Position numbers and translations under genes: made by a program. A stretch of DNA of 41,326 nt from a virus, in the IMG/VR virus record IMGVR_UViG_3300027985_000861, positions 1 to 41,326 of that record, one strand, 5' to 3'. Of this stretch, positions 7,146-14,954 are shown piece by piece (position 1 is the stretch's first letter; every line of letters begins with the position of its first letter). The notes under the pieces were generated by a model, which did no database searches, had not been told where the DNA came from, and worked only from the letters and a program-made list of their open reading frames with translations.

Positions 7146-7341
7146 TTTTCTTTTTCCTTTGTTTTAATTCAGGTTCAATTTTAGTTTGACGTTTTACTTC
7201 TGCAACTTTTGATTCAATCGGTTCTGGCACTAATTCACCATAACCCTTGCGAATTACAAACGCTTCTTGTTCATCTGTTGCATCAAATGTAGTTCCTGCA
7301 TCTCTGCCCCAAAGTCTGCGATTAATTTTAACTTTTCCCAT
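7135..7341 (-). CDS. Small basic protein of the capsid operon
   Basis: 68 residues, MGKVKINRRLWGRDAG at the N-terminus and a strongly basic lysine-rich end. It lies between the signal-peptide protein and the gp6-like connector. I do not recognise a family; small proteins in this position are often virion accessory factors. Confidence 0.6.
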   Translation of the reverse strand: MGKVKINRRLWGRDAGTTFDATDEQEAFVIRKGYGELVPEPIESKVAEVKRQTKIEPELKQRKKKNAN

Positions 7342-7361
7342 AATAAAAAAATTTGAACCGT

Positions 7362-7382
7362 AGCGGGGAAACGAACCCCGCT
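7362..7382 (-). other. Strong hairpin between capsid-operon genes
   Basis: AGCGGGG (7362-7368) and CCCCGCT (7376-7382) around a 7-nt loop. On the - strand a T-run follows 12 bases later (7346-7351), so it may partly terminate transcription after the capsid and 7399 genes, or protect their mRNA 3' end. Confidence 0.5.
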
Positions 7383-7398
7383 TAATTCCAAAATACGG

Positions 7399-7845
7399 TT
7401 ATTTATAAACATAAGTACCTGTCAACTTAGTTGTATCACCTGAAGTACCAGTAACGCCAAATTTATAATAACGTTGTGCAGGATCAGGAATTGTAAAGTT
7501 TAACGTTGCTGCATCGTACAAATTCAACTTTCCAATAATGGAATCATTTACCCTCGCATAAGGTGAGAAGAAAAGCATTTTACCCAAATCATTATTCAAG
7601 TTAAAATAATTTGTTCCATCGTTTGATGCTAAAACTTCAATAGTTCCGTCGGTAGTACCTCCGAGCTGTGTGCATAAAAAAGAAACCGATAAACTTTGAT
7701 AACTACCGTTCAACTGAACAGGGCCAAGATAAATAGTTTCGGCTCCTTTTACAGTATCAACATCAATAGTTTTTAAAACTCCTTTTTGAGCGTTTGCAAA
7801 AATTACAGGCAGCAGTAAAGCGAAAATAAAAATTAATTTTTTCAT
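7399..7845 (-). CDS. Exported or virion protein with signal peptide, in capsid operon
   Basis: 148 residues. Residues 1-19 form a textbook signal peptide (MKK, a hydrophobic core LIFIFALLLPVIF, ANA-Q cleavage). The mature part is beta-rich (EVLASNDGTNYFNL, RYYKFGVTGTSGDTTKLTGTYVYK), resembling small capsid decoration or carbohydrate-binding domains. It lies 11 bases after the major capsid gene. A Sec signal on a gene in this position is odd. No family is recognised. Confidence 0.7.
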   Translation of the reverse strand: MKKLIFIFALLLPVIFANAQKGVLKTIDVDTVKGAETIYLGPVQLNGSYQSLSVSFLCTQLGGTTDGTIEVLASNDGTNYFNLNNDLGKMLFFSPYARVNDSIIGKLNLYDAATLNFTIPDPAQRYYKFGVTGTSGDTTKLTGTYVYK

Positions 7846-7856
7846 CTTACACCTCC

Positions 7857-9104
7857 TTATTGATTAGTAATTTCAGCAATTGTATCGGCAAAAGTATCAG
7901 TAACAAATGCGGCTGAATCGTTTGTTTTAACAATCAAAGAACCTCTCATATAAAGAGTAACAGTTTTCAGCATTTTTTCAGCATCATCTTCGTTTTGGTC
8001 CCAAATCTTCAAGTCCATTCCTTTACGCATCCAGAATTTTGCTTTGGTGAAATCACCAACCAAATAAGAACCGGCTGTCATTCCGTTGTTTTCGATTACA
8101 CGAACACCCCCAATACCAGGTAACGACTGCATAAACGGTGGAAGCAAATAAGCACCTCTGTCATCACGTTCAAGTTCAAGGTCACGAACATCGGAAGGAT
8201 TAAGAATAATATAATTCGGTTTGAAGTTTGCTTTTTTAACCTGAGTTATCGCAAATTTCAAAGCATCATATTTGTTTGGTGTAATTCCTGCGGCTAAGGT
8301 GTCACCGGCTGCACTGAAAGCAGTGGCACCTGTTAAAATACCATCCCATCCGTTAACTGCAACAGTACCAGTCAACAAAGCAGCATCAAGTTTCAATGCC
8401 ATCAATGTTAACAATTCTGTTTGAATTTCAGAAAGCAACCAATCAACATCATCGATAGAGTTGTTTGAAACTTTAATGAAAGCCAAAATATTCTGCATTG
8501 TTACAGATGCAGTTGCATAACCAAGTACAGATTCAGTTACAGAACCACCGGCCAAAGTTGTTTGTGTACCTTCTGTTACAAATCCTGAATTGTCAGTACG
8601 TGTTTTACGGTAAGTGTAATAAACAGTAAGAGAGTTTGCAATTCCAGTCTGAATAATATCCAGAATGAACGGCATTCGGTCTGGAGTTTTATTAACTCCA
8701 ACTTCAAACTGTGGTACGGGCAATAATGAGCCTGTAGTAATTGAGGCTGTTGCGGTTTCAAGGAAAGTTTTAACTTCAAGTTGAAGGTCTTTTACTTTTC
8801 CTTTTGCCAATCCTGAAAGCGTTTCAGCTTCTTTTGTAAGTTTTTCTTTTAATTCAGCAGCAAAAGTCTTAACCTCTTTTGAAGGTTCTTTTTTTGCTTT
8901 CTGAATTTCAATATCAAGGGCATCGAGTTGCTTTTGCATTTCTGCTTTTGCATCTTCCATTTTTTTCAAATCACCTTTTAATTCAGTGATTAATTTTTCA
9001 TTTTCTGCTTTTGCTTCTTTTACGGCTGTTTCAATAGCTTTCTGTTGTTCAGAAATAGCTTTACCATGTTCAGCAAGAGCATCGAGTAATTCCTTTTTTT
9101 CCAC
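7857..9104 (-). CDS. Major capsid protein, HK97 fold, with N-terminal scaffold domain
   Basis: 415 residues. Residues 1-115 are a highly charged coiled coil (delta/scaffold domain) expected to be removed by the protease encoded next door; the mature shell domain starts around TASITTGSLLPVPQF. Conserved HK97-type features follow: SVTMQNILAFIKVSNNSIDDV (spine helix region), YIILNPSDVRDL, and MRGSLIVKTNDSAAFV near the C-terminus. Order protease-capsid is the usual one. Confidence 0.93.
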   Translation of the reverse strand: MEKKELLDALAEHGKAISEQQKAIETAVKEAKAENEKLITELKGDLKKMEDAKAEMQKQLDALDIEIQKAKKEPSKEVKTFAAELKEKLTKEAETLSGLAKGKVKDLQLEVKTFLETATASITTGSLLPVPQFEVGVNKTPDRMPFILDIIQTGIANSLTVYYTYRKTRTDNSGFVTEGTQTTLAGGSVTESVLGYATASVTMQNILAFIKVSNNSIDDVDWLLSEIQTELLTLMALKLDAALLTGTVAVNGWDGILTGATAFSAAGDTLAAGITPNKYDALKFAITQVKKANFKPNYIILNPSDVRDLELERDDRGAYLLPPFMQSLPGIGGVRVIENNGMTAGSYLVGDFTKAKFWMRKGMDLKIWDQNEDDAEKMLKTVTLYMRGSLIVKTNDSAAFVTDTFADTIAEITNQ

Positions 9105-9114
9105 GTTAAAAATT

Positions 9115-9801
9115 TTAATTGCTATTTAAAGCGGTTAATAATTCTTTTTTACCACCAATCAAGGCAGTTACTAACTCATCCTTTGAAATAGCGACTTCTT
9201 CTTTTTTTGGCTCAACATGAGGCGCAACACCAAAAACAAGTGATTTCAATTTCTGAATCTCAAAATTTATTTGTTCGTTTCGTACTATTGAGAGTACGCG
9301 GTCGAATTCTTTACTTAAATAATCAATCTTTTCTTCACCTTTCATTGATTCAATCACGGCCAACGGATTTGCGGCAACAGTCACCAAACTAACCTCAATA
9401 AGTTTAATTTCAGTCAGTAAATTGACTTCTACACCGTCACGAATTTCTGATTTGCTGTTCATTGTGCGGTAACCTATTGACATTTCTTTCAAAATTCCTT
9501 CTTTGACTTTAATCTGAATGTCATCTTCGGCAGCCGAAAGCATAACTGTTAATTTCAATCCGTACTCATCCTCATCAATTGATTGAATCTTTCCTACCGG
9601 ATTCCAAATGTCATGCTGATAGCAAAATGCAATCCTGTCTTTTCGTTCAATCAATGTTTTTGCAAAGGCTCCGCGTTCAATTATATCACCGTATGAATCA
9701 ATATTTCCGAATACAGCACCATATCCAGTAATTATAAGATTTCCGTTTTCTTCTGATTTGTATTCAGTAATATCAAAATTTTTGAACTTAAGATTGTCCA
9801 T
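9115..9801 (-). CDS. Prohead (HK97-family, S78) maturation protease
   Basis: 228 residues. GYGAVFGNIDSYGDIIERGAF is the usual N-terminal block; the catalytic His lies in CYQHD (about residue 62) and the nucleophile Ser in EMSIGY (about residue 110). It would cleave the scaffold domain of the neighbouring capsid protein during maturation. First gene of the operon driven from 9821-9828. Confidence 0.93.
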   Translation of the reverse strand: MDNLKFKNFDITEYKSEENGNLIITGYGAVFGNIDSYGDIIERGAFAKTLIERKDRIAFCYQHDIWNPVGKIQSIDEDEYGLKLTVMLSAAEDDIQIKVKEGILKEMSIGYRTMNSKSEIRDGVEVNLLTEIKLIEVSLVTVAANPLAVIESMKGEEKIDYLSKEFDRVLSIVRNEQINFEIQKLKSLVFGVAPHVEPKKEEVAISKDELVTALIGGKKELLTALNSN

Positions 9802-9820
9802 TACTTATATTTTAATATCA

Positions 9821-9898
9821 CAAATTTACTAAAAAATTGAATAATAAAAAAACAATGATAAATGTCATGAAATTTTAATTAAATAAGATGTATTTTGC
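9821..9898. promoter_or_regulatory. Bidirectional promoter unit, copy 2
   Basis: Centre TGATAAATGTCA at 9856-9867. Leftward TAAATTTG (9821-9828 on the - strand) is 27 nt away and serves the protease/capsid operon. Rightward TGTC-N24-TATTTTGC (9891-9898) serves 9911-10642. Confidence 0.65.
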
Positions 9899-9910
9899 AA
9901 AAAAAACAAT

Positions 9911-10129
9911 ATGAAACTTAAAGACTTTTTAAAAGAATATAATATTTCAATAGATGAATTATTGGAAAATTTTTATGTTATTAATTATAATATTGATAAC
10001 GAAGTACAAGAAAAGCAAAGAGTTAAATTTGGTTCTTTTTCAAAAGAAACTGAATTATATGTTTGCAAAAATACAATTGACATTGAATTAAGAAAGACAC
10101 AAATATTTCCACCACAATTTTATGAATAA
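9911..10129 (+). CDS. Small acidic phage protein, unknown
   Basis: 72 residues, MKLKDFLKEYNISIDELLENF at the N-terminus, looking like a short helix pair followed by strands. First of three small genes on the + strand unit between capsid and minor-head genes. The ATG follows the -7 box by 12 bases. No known family. Confidence 0.65.
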   Translation: MKLKDFLKEYNISIDELLENFYVINYNIDNEVQEKQRVKFGSFSKETELYVCKNTIDIELRKTQIFPPQFYE

Positions 10130-10137
10130 TTAAAACT

Positions 10138-10425
10138 ATGAAATACAAAGCTATTATTTTAACTGAATCAATAGATTCGCACGGAGATAAAATATTAATT
10201 CATGGAGTTAATATTAAAAATGGCAATGTTCCAATTACTGAAAATTTTAATTTAGAAAAAATAGTAGGAATTGCAGACAACTTTAAAAAAGAAAATGATA
10301 AATTGATTTGTGATATTGAAATTTCAGATAAATACAAATATTTAACTCCTGCGATAAGTTTCAGATGTATCGAAAATCATATTGAAAATGGTATTTTTAT
10401 ACATGATAAAATTGAAATTGTTTAA
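10138..10425 (+). CDS. Small protein with prohead-protease-like N-terminal pattern
   Basis: 95 residues. AIILTESIDSHGDKILIHGV and the later KIVGIADNFKKENDKLICDIEIS resemble the strand layout of S78 prohead proteases (compare GNIDSYGDIIERG and PVGKIQSIDED in the 9115-9801 product), but the catalytic His and Ser blocks are absent. It could be a degenerate relative or an unrelated protein with a convergent pattern. Function unknown. Confidence 0.65.
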   Translation: MKYKAIILTESIDSHGDKILIHGVNIKNGNVPITENFNLEKIVGIADNFKKENDKLICDIEISDKYKYLTPAISFRCIENHIENGIFIHDKIEIV

Positions 10426-10495
10426 ATAGGATTATGTACTTCAAATGCTGATAGTTCAATCAAACCGTTAAATGAACAATAAATTATAAAACAAC

Positions 10496-10642
10496 ATGAA
10501 ATTATTTAAAAGACAATCGAAATTAGACAATCTTATAAAAGAGCAACAAAAAACTAATGAATTATTGCGTGAAGTTATTAAATCAATTGAATATCATTCT
10601 GAATTACAACGAAAATATAATTCAGCATACCATATTAAATAA
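10496..10642 (+). CDS. Very small helical protein
   Basis: 48 residues, MKLFKRQSKLDNLIKEQQKT, predicted to be one charged helix. It is the third gene of the 9911 unit and its 3' end overlaps the convergent minor head gene by 8 bases. Supported only by position, start context (ACAACATG) and codon use, so this is a moderate call. Confidence 0.45.
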   Translation: MKLFKRQSKLDNLIKEQQKTNELLREVIKSIEYHSELQRKYNSAYHIK

Positions 10643-11423
10643 TTTCGTGAATAATAGTGCAACGGCAATTAATTACATTAGATGCTCCTCCATCTGGGTC
10701 ACCTGGATATTTCATAAAAGTTCCGTCACCCATATCAAAAGTTTGATTCGGAAGAATACCACCTACTGAATCACTCCATTGTTGGGCGTAAATATGCGAA
10801 TCCCTTATATTTGGCAATCCTGAGTTAGACCAAAACTTTTTATAATTATATCCAGTTGATTGTGCTGCCATTTCAGCAGCCTGGTTTGAAGCTGAAACGA
10901 TTTCGGTTTGTGCTATTGCTCTGGCTCTTGCATAACCATTACCACGAAGATTTACACCTACACTATGATAAAGTTCTGACGTTATCTTATCAATACCCCA
11001 TCCGTTTGTATCGCCTTCGTCTAAAACTTGTCTAATTATATCTAATATTTTAGACTTAGACGTTGAAGTTATAGTTGTAATTTTTTCACCCGACAGAGCA
11101 ACTAACTGGCTTAGTTTATTCTGAAAAACAGATTCATAAATTGCATCTTCTTCACTTGCCTTGCCTTTAATCATATTATTTCTGACCATTACAGCAAGTT
11201 TAGCAGACATAGGATAATAAACCTCAAACATTCGTTTAACAGGTTCTTCGCTTATATTTTCAGCCAATTGAGGCCATTGCCTGAAATCTGTTTGTTTTGC
11301 CTTTTCTAAAAATGATTTGTATTGAATTGTTAAAGCCTGTTTTGCAAGTGAAATTCCTTTTCTTTCGATTGCATTTCTGGCTCTGATAAACTTTTTTTCA
11401 AACTGCTTAGATTGTTGTTTCAT
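10635..11423 (-). CDS. Minor head protein (SPP1 gp7 / Mu gpF-like)
   Basis: 262 residues. The C-terminal block is diagnostic: RARAIAQTEIVSASNQ, then KFWSNSGLPNIRDSH, then NVINCRCTIIHEI with the Cys pair of the family. It is thought to be carried in the procapsid near the portal. It lies downstream of the portal gene in the same operon. The ATG overlaps the stop of a 51-codon gene (ATGA). Confidence 0.88.
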   Translation of the reverse strand: MKQQSKQFEKKFIRARNAIERKGISLAKQALTIQYKSFLEKAKQTDFRQWPQLAENISEEPVKRMFEVYYPMSAKLAVMVRNNMIKGKASEEDAIYESVFQNKLSQLVALSGEKITTITSTSKSKILDIIRQVLDEGDTNGWGIDKITSELYHSVGVNLRGNGYARARAIAQTEIVSASNQAAEMAAQSTGYNYKKFWSNSGLPNIRDSHIYAQQWSDSVGGILPNQTFDMGDGTFMKYPGDPDGGASNVINCRCTIIHEII

Positions 11424-11575
11424 ATTTTGAATATTACAGTTGCAGAATATCCAACTGAAAACTTATATGTTTTCAATTCTGCTATCTGAATGAAAATAAA
11501 TTCAGGATATAACTTATTTATCTTTTTATCAAATTCATCCCAAGTTTTGAAGTCTATTATTTTCGTTTCAATCAT
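11420..11575 (-). CDS. Small protein in the portal operon
   Basis: 51 residues, MIETKIIDFKTWDEFDKKIN. It starts inside the end of the 11568 gene and its TGA overlaps the ATG of the minor head gene, so translational coupling supports it as real. No family recognised. Confidence 0.55.
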   Translation of the reverse strand: MIETKIIDFKTWDEFDKKINKLYPEFIFIQIAELKTYKFSVGYSATVIFKI

Positions 11576-11687
11576 TTTCAAATAATTTTTCAAAAAAGTA
11601 GATTAATTTTCCTATTGAACCATTCAAAAACAGATAAAATAATAATGATGCCAAAACAAATCCTGATATAAATATTAAAAATTTCAT
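11568..11687 (-). CDS. Single-span membrane peptide
   Basis: 39 residues: a hydrophobic span (LIFISGFVLASLLFYLFL, residues 3-20) followed by a charged tail. It overlaps the next gene by 8 bases. It could be a holin-like or accessory membrane peptide, but sits in the head operon. Low information. Confidence 0.45.
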   Translation of the reverse strand: MKFLIFISGFVLASLLFYLFLNGSIGKLIYFFEKLFEND

Positions 11688-11713
11688 TCAAAAAGTCCCA
11701 AAGGTGAACTAAA

Positions 11714-12913
11714 TCATTCAATGAATCTTGCCATTATTTCAGCGTATTTTTTAACTCCAAGCAATGTTAAATGAATACCATCCTGACTGTATTCTGTTTT
11801 TAAATCATCAATATATCCGGTTGCAATTCTGACCTGACCCAATTCGTCATGTATTGGAACTAATGTTGCCAAATTATCCGTACACCATTGAGCTATGTTT
11901 GTATTCCATGTCCTAAGTGTTCCGCATAGAGTTGCATCTATATCATTACGTGGTGCAATGTCACAAATAAGCAACTTTTCAGAACTTGACGCATCGAATA
12001 ATATTTTAATCGCATCCAAATCAGACAAAACCTGCGCCCACGTTCTACCTGTAGCTAAGTCGTTACTTCCAAATCCAAGTATTACAAACTTCGAATGTGT
12101 AGCTAAAGCATTTGGTATCAACAATGACAATCCATTTGCATAAGTATTTGTTGACAGTGCGTGATTTTGATAATTTAAAGTTGAATCTAATGCTAATTTA
12201 GTCCAGTAAAACGGTTCAGATTCTATATTTCCGCCCGGATATGAAACCATGTTTGCCTCTGGGATTGCCAGATATTCACATCCAAACCATTTATTACCAG
12301 TTCCTTGGTTTGCCCCCATCATGGTTGAGCCACCTGCTAACGCAATGTATGGTCTTTGTCCGTACAATTCCATGCAAGCATTTCCAGCCGTTGTTCCTGT
12401 AGTATCAAATGCGTTTGAATCTGATATATCACCTGCAACTGATTTTACTCTGAGAGAATAATTTACCTGCGTAACTTTCGGATAATTCCCTACATCTGTG
12501 TACAATGCCGGAATATCGCCATATTGTACATTAATTGGGGTTAAATCAAACGTTTGAATACCAGTTGTTGTTGGAACAAATGAACTTTCTCCAACAAAAT
12601 CATAAAGAGATGCCGATATGTTATATCTAAAAATTTTAAGTTTCCATGTTGCGCCATTCCTTGCATGTATATTTATTTTTATTGAAGAAATAGTTCCGGT
12701 TTGTCGTATTCCAAAATTTGGGTAAATAATAGTTTTACCTACATCCCCATAAGCGGTCAAATTAGTCCACAATCTTTCATAAATACCACCATAAGGTACA
12801 TAATCAGCCGCTTCCTGCCATGTTTTTATATTACTTATCAATGGATTCAACAATGACCCATTTAGAACATTTCTTAAAACATTTTTTGTAGTATCTTTTG
12901 TTACAAATTTCAT
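11714..12913 (-). CDS. Virion-associated SGNH/GDSL-family hydrolase
   Basis: 399 residues. The SGNH blocks are in order: ALAGGSTMMG (nucleophile Ser, about residue 192), GFGSNDLATG (block III with Asn), and DGIHLTLLG (block V Asp and His, near the C-terminus). Residues 1-170 are beta-rich and probably bind virion or sugar. Such enzymes remove acetyl or other ester groups from surface polysaccharide, so a role in attachment or capsule processing is likely. It sits between portal and minor head genes, which suggests a virion location. Confidence 0.8.
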   Translation of the reverse strand: MKFVTKDTTKNVLRNVLNGSLLNPLISNIKTWQEAADYVPYGGIYERLWTNLTAYGDVGKTIIYPNFGIRQTGTISSIKINIHARNGATWKLKIFRYNISASLYDFVGESSFVPTTTGIQTFDLTPINVQYGDIPALYTDVGNYPKVTQVNYSLRVKSVAGDISDSNAFDTTGTTAGNACMELYGQRPYIALAGGSTMMGANQGTGNKWFGCEYLAIPEANMVSYPGGNIESEPFYWTKLALDSTLNYQNHALSTNTYANGLSLLIPNALATHSKFVILGFGSNDLATGRTWAQVLSDLDAIKILFDASSSEKLLICDIAPRNDIDATLCGTLRTWNTNIAQWCTDNLATLVPIHDELGQVRIATGYIDDLKTEYSQDGIHLTLLGVKKYAEIMARFIE

Positions 12914-13224
12914 ACTGCATTGTAATTGTATGACACATTTCCCGTTGTTACACCGGCAAAATTAACTTTAACAAAATCGCCAGGTTTTCCTGTTATTGCC
13001 ATATATTTACCAACATTAACCACTAATGTTGATGAAATATCACTGCCAGACTCCTCCGCAACATCATAAACTGTACCCCCCACTGATAATTCAATAGTAA
13101 AAGTGGTTGTATCGCTGATGTCATCACTGAACATGTCAATTGAAAATATTCCCGAAGATGGAATTACAGTTACTATTTCCCTTGTAACTTCCAAATCTAT
13201 TGTACCGGATGTCTTTTTTCCCAT
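12910..13224 (-). CDS. Small beta-rich protein upstream of the SGNH hydrolase
   Basis: 104 residues with alternating hydrophobic and threonine-rich strands (GIFSIDMFSDDISDTTTFTIEL; KYMAITGKPGDFVKVNF). Its stop overlaps the ATG of the hydrolase gene, so the two are probably made together. It may be an adaptor or decoration protein anchoring the hydrolase. Family not recognised. Confidence 0.65.
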   Translation of the reverse strand: MGKKTSGTIDLEVTREIVTVIPSSGIFSIDMFSDDISDTTTFTIELSVGGTVYDVAEESGSDISSTLVVNVGKYMAITGKPGDFVKVNFAGVTTGNVSYNYNAV

Positions 13225-13236
13225 TTTATTTAAATT

Positions 13237-14541
13237 TTATTTGTAATCTTCAAAACTTTTATTTGTCTGGTCAATCAAATCATTGGCCATATAATCACTT
13301 AAAAAACCGTCACCCATAGGAATAATAGGCTCATCCATTAATGGATTTTCATTTGGACTTTTACCTGTTGCAATACGAATTTCGTTACCTGTCCATCGTG
13401 CCTGTTTCATCCATTCAACCTTTTCTTTTATTCCTTCCTGCAATTCTTCAACATCTGAATAATCAAATTCAAAACGTAAATCTTTATATTCAGGAATCCC
13501 GTAAATTAAACAAGCATTAAAAGTTTGAGTAACCCTGTCAAGGTTTGGCATAATACAATCAGTCCATGCTGATTTACGGGCTGTTGCCATATTGTTATAC
13601 GTCTTTTGACCGTAACCAAATAATTCAGGCGGAACACCATAAACGGCACATAAAGCAATAATTCCGGCGGAACTCGATTCAATAACGGTCATATCTGCAA
13701 GTTTTGAACCTAAATCAAGTTTACCCATTTTATCCTTTAAAACCAAAGGCAATCCGCGTGTTTTTTCACTCGCTGACTTTTTAATTTCTTTTATTATTTC
13801 GGCTCGCTGCGGGTCTGTTAATCTATTTGGATTCGCATCAATACCATTTCCTGTATTTGCTATTTCCTTGAACAAAACATAAGGAGGAGATTGATTTTCA
13901 AATTGTTTTAATTCAGTAAGTTCAATTTGATTAAGTTTTGATACAGTCCTTGCCGCTGCACGAAGCGGAGAAAGTCCATGTAATGAGCGTTCATTTTTCG
14001 CATTCGGGTTAAATAACTTTGAATGATAAACCTCGTTAGGTTCAAACATTACATTGTAGTTTCCTTCAACTTTATATCCTTTTACTGGTTGAAACATTGA
14101 ACCCTCAATAATTTCAATATCATTTGAAGGAAGTTCAAAAATTTCAGGAACCTTGCCTTTATTTGGCCCTGTAATTAATTGAGGTTTGTAAACAAAAAAT
14201 TCACCGATTGTTAGCAAATAAACTAAGTGAGCTGTTATGAAGTCATCCGTGAAAGTGTCTTTATTTACACGTTCCAAAAAAGTTAAAAGTTCATGGTCTT
14301 TTACTTCTTCCTTATCTCCGTTTGGTAGTTTTTTATAAAGTTTTAAATACGCCTGTTTACGCATCTTGTCTATTCTGTCGATAATCGAATAAACAGATGT
14401 ATTTCCTGAATAGCCTTGTTCGATATATTGGTCAGGGTCATCAGGCATAATATTGGCAGTTCCATCGTGTATTTCGTATTGATAAAGAGCCGTGTATAAT
14501 TTTTTTCGCCAAGATGACGGCATAAAGTCAATTAAGGCCAT
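13237..14541 (-). CDS. Portal protein (HK97-type)
   Basis: 434 residues. Typical segments: HGLSPLRAAARTVS (about residue 190), the ELKQFENQSPPYVLF stretch, and AVYGVPPELFGYGQKTYNN-ATARKSAW before the C-terminal stem. It forms the dodecameric channel through which DNA is packaged. First gene of a late operon, 21 bases from the TAAATTTG box at 14562. Confidence 0.92.
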   Translation of the reverse strand: MALIDFMPSSWRKKLYTALYQYEIHDGTANIMPDDPDQYIEQGYSGNTSVYSIIDRIDKMRKQAYLKLYKKLPNGDKEEVKDHELLTFLERVNKDTFTDDFITAHLVYLLTIGEFFVYKPQLITGPNKGKVPEIFELPSNDIEIIEGSMFQPVKGYKVEGNYNVMFEPNEVYHSKLFNPNAKNERSLHGLSPLRAAARTVSKLNQIELTELKQFENQSPPYVLFKEIANTGNGIDANPNRLTDPQRAEIIKEIKKSASEKTRGLPLVLKDKMGKLDLGSKLADMTVIESSSAGIIALCAVYGVPPELFGYGQKTYNNMATARKSAWTDCIMPNLDRVTQTFNACLIYGIPEYKDLRFEFDYSDVEELQEGIKEKVEWMKQARWTGNEIRIATGKSPNENPLMDEPIIPMGDGFLSDYMANDLIDQTNKSFEDYK

Positions 14542-14561
14542 ATTCTTTTAATTTCTTTTTA

Positions 14562-14640
14562 CAAATTTAGAAAAAAAAATAGTTATTTAAAAATATATGA
14601 TTTTTGTCATGAAATAATAAAATTAATAGTTATAGATTTG
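14562..14640. promoter_or_regulatory. Bidirectional promoter unit, copy 3
   Basis: Centre TGATTTTTGTCA at 14598-14609. Leftward TAAATTTG (14562-14569, - strand) lies 28 nt away and serves the portal operon. Rightward TGTC-N24-TAGATTTG (14633-14640) is a full TAnnTTTG match and serves the interrupted gene at 14672. Confidence 0.65.
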
Positions 14641-14671
14641 ATTATTGTTTAACAATTTAAAAATTAAAATC

Positions 14672-14896
14672 ATGGCACGTAAACACAACGTGGAAGAAGT
14701 GCTTCGTTCGTTATCAAAAAAGCACGATGTAAAAATTTCACAAGAAGAATAAGTATTTATCTTAAATCAAAAACTTAAAGAATCAAAAAACGATTTAGGT
14801 AATGGAAGTTGGGGAAAGATAAGTTTTTTGGTTAATTACACAATTGTTCCGGTTTATCAATGCAATTCTTATGAGGCATTTTTGAAAATAAGATAA
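14672..14896 (+). pseudogene. Small phage gene interrupted by an in-frame TAA
   Basis: 75 codons from ATG 14672 to TAA 14896 in one frame, broken by TAA at 14750-14752 after 26 codons (MARKHNVEEVLRSLSKKH...). The frame stays open and protein-like after the stop (LGNGSWGKISFLVNY), and one base change, TAA to AAA, would restore it. It has its own promoter and terminator. It is either a recent nonsense mutation, a read-through gene or a sequencing error. Confidence 0.55.
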
Positions 14897-14922
14897 GCCG
14901 TTCCATTTCAAATTTAAGTTTT

Positions 14923-14954
14923 AAGCACGTTAATTAATTTTAACGTGCTTTTTT
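14923..14954 (+). terminator. Rho-independent terminator
   Basis: AAGCACGTTAA (14923-14933), six-base loop, TTAACGTGCTT (14940-14950), then a T-run. It closes the 14672 unit where it converges with the large terminase gene. Confidence 0.85.
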
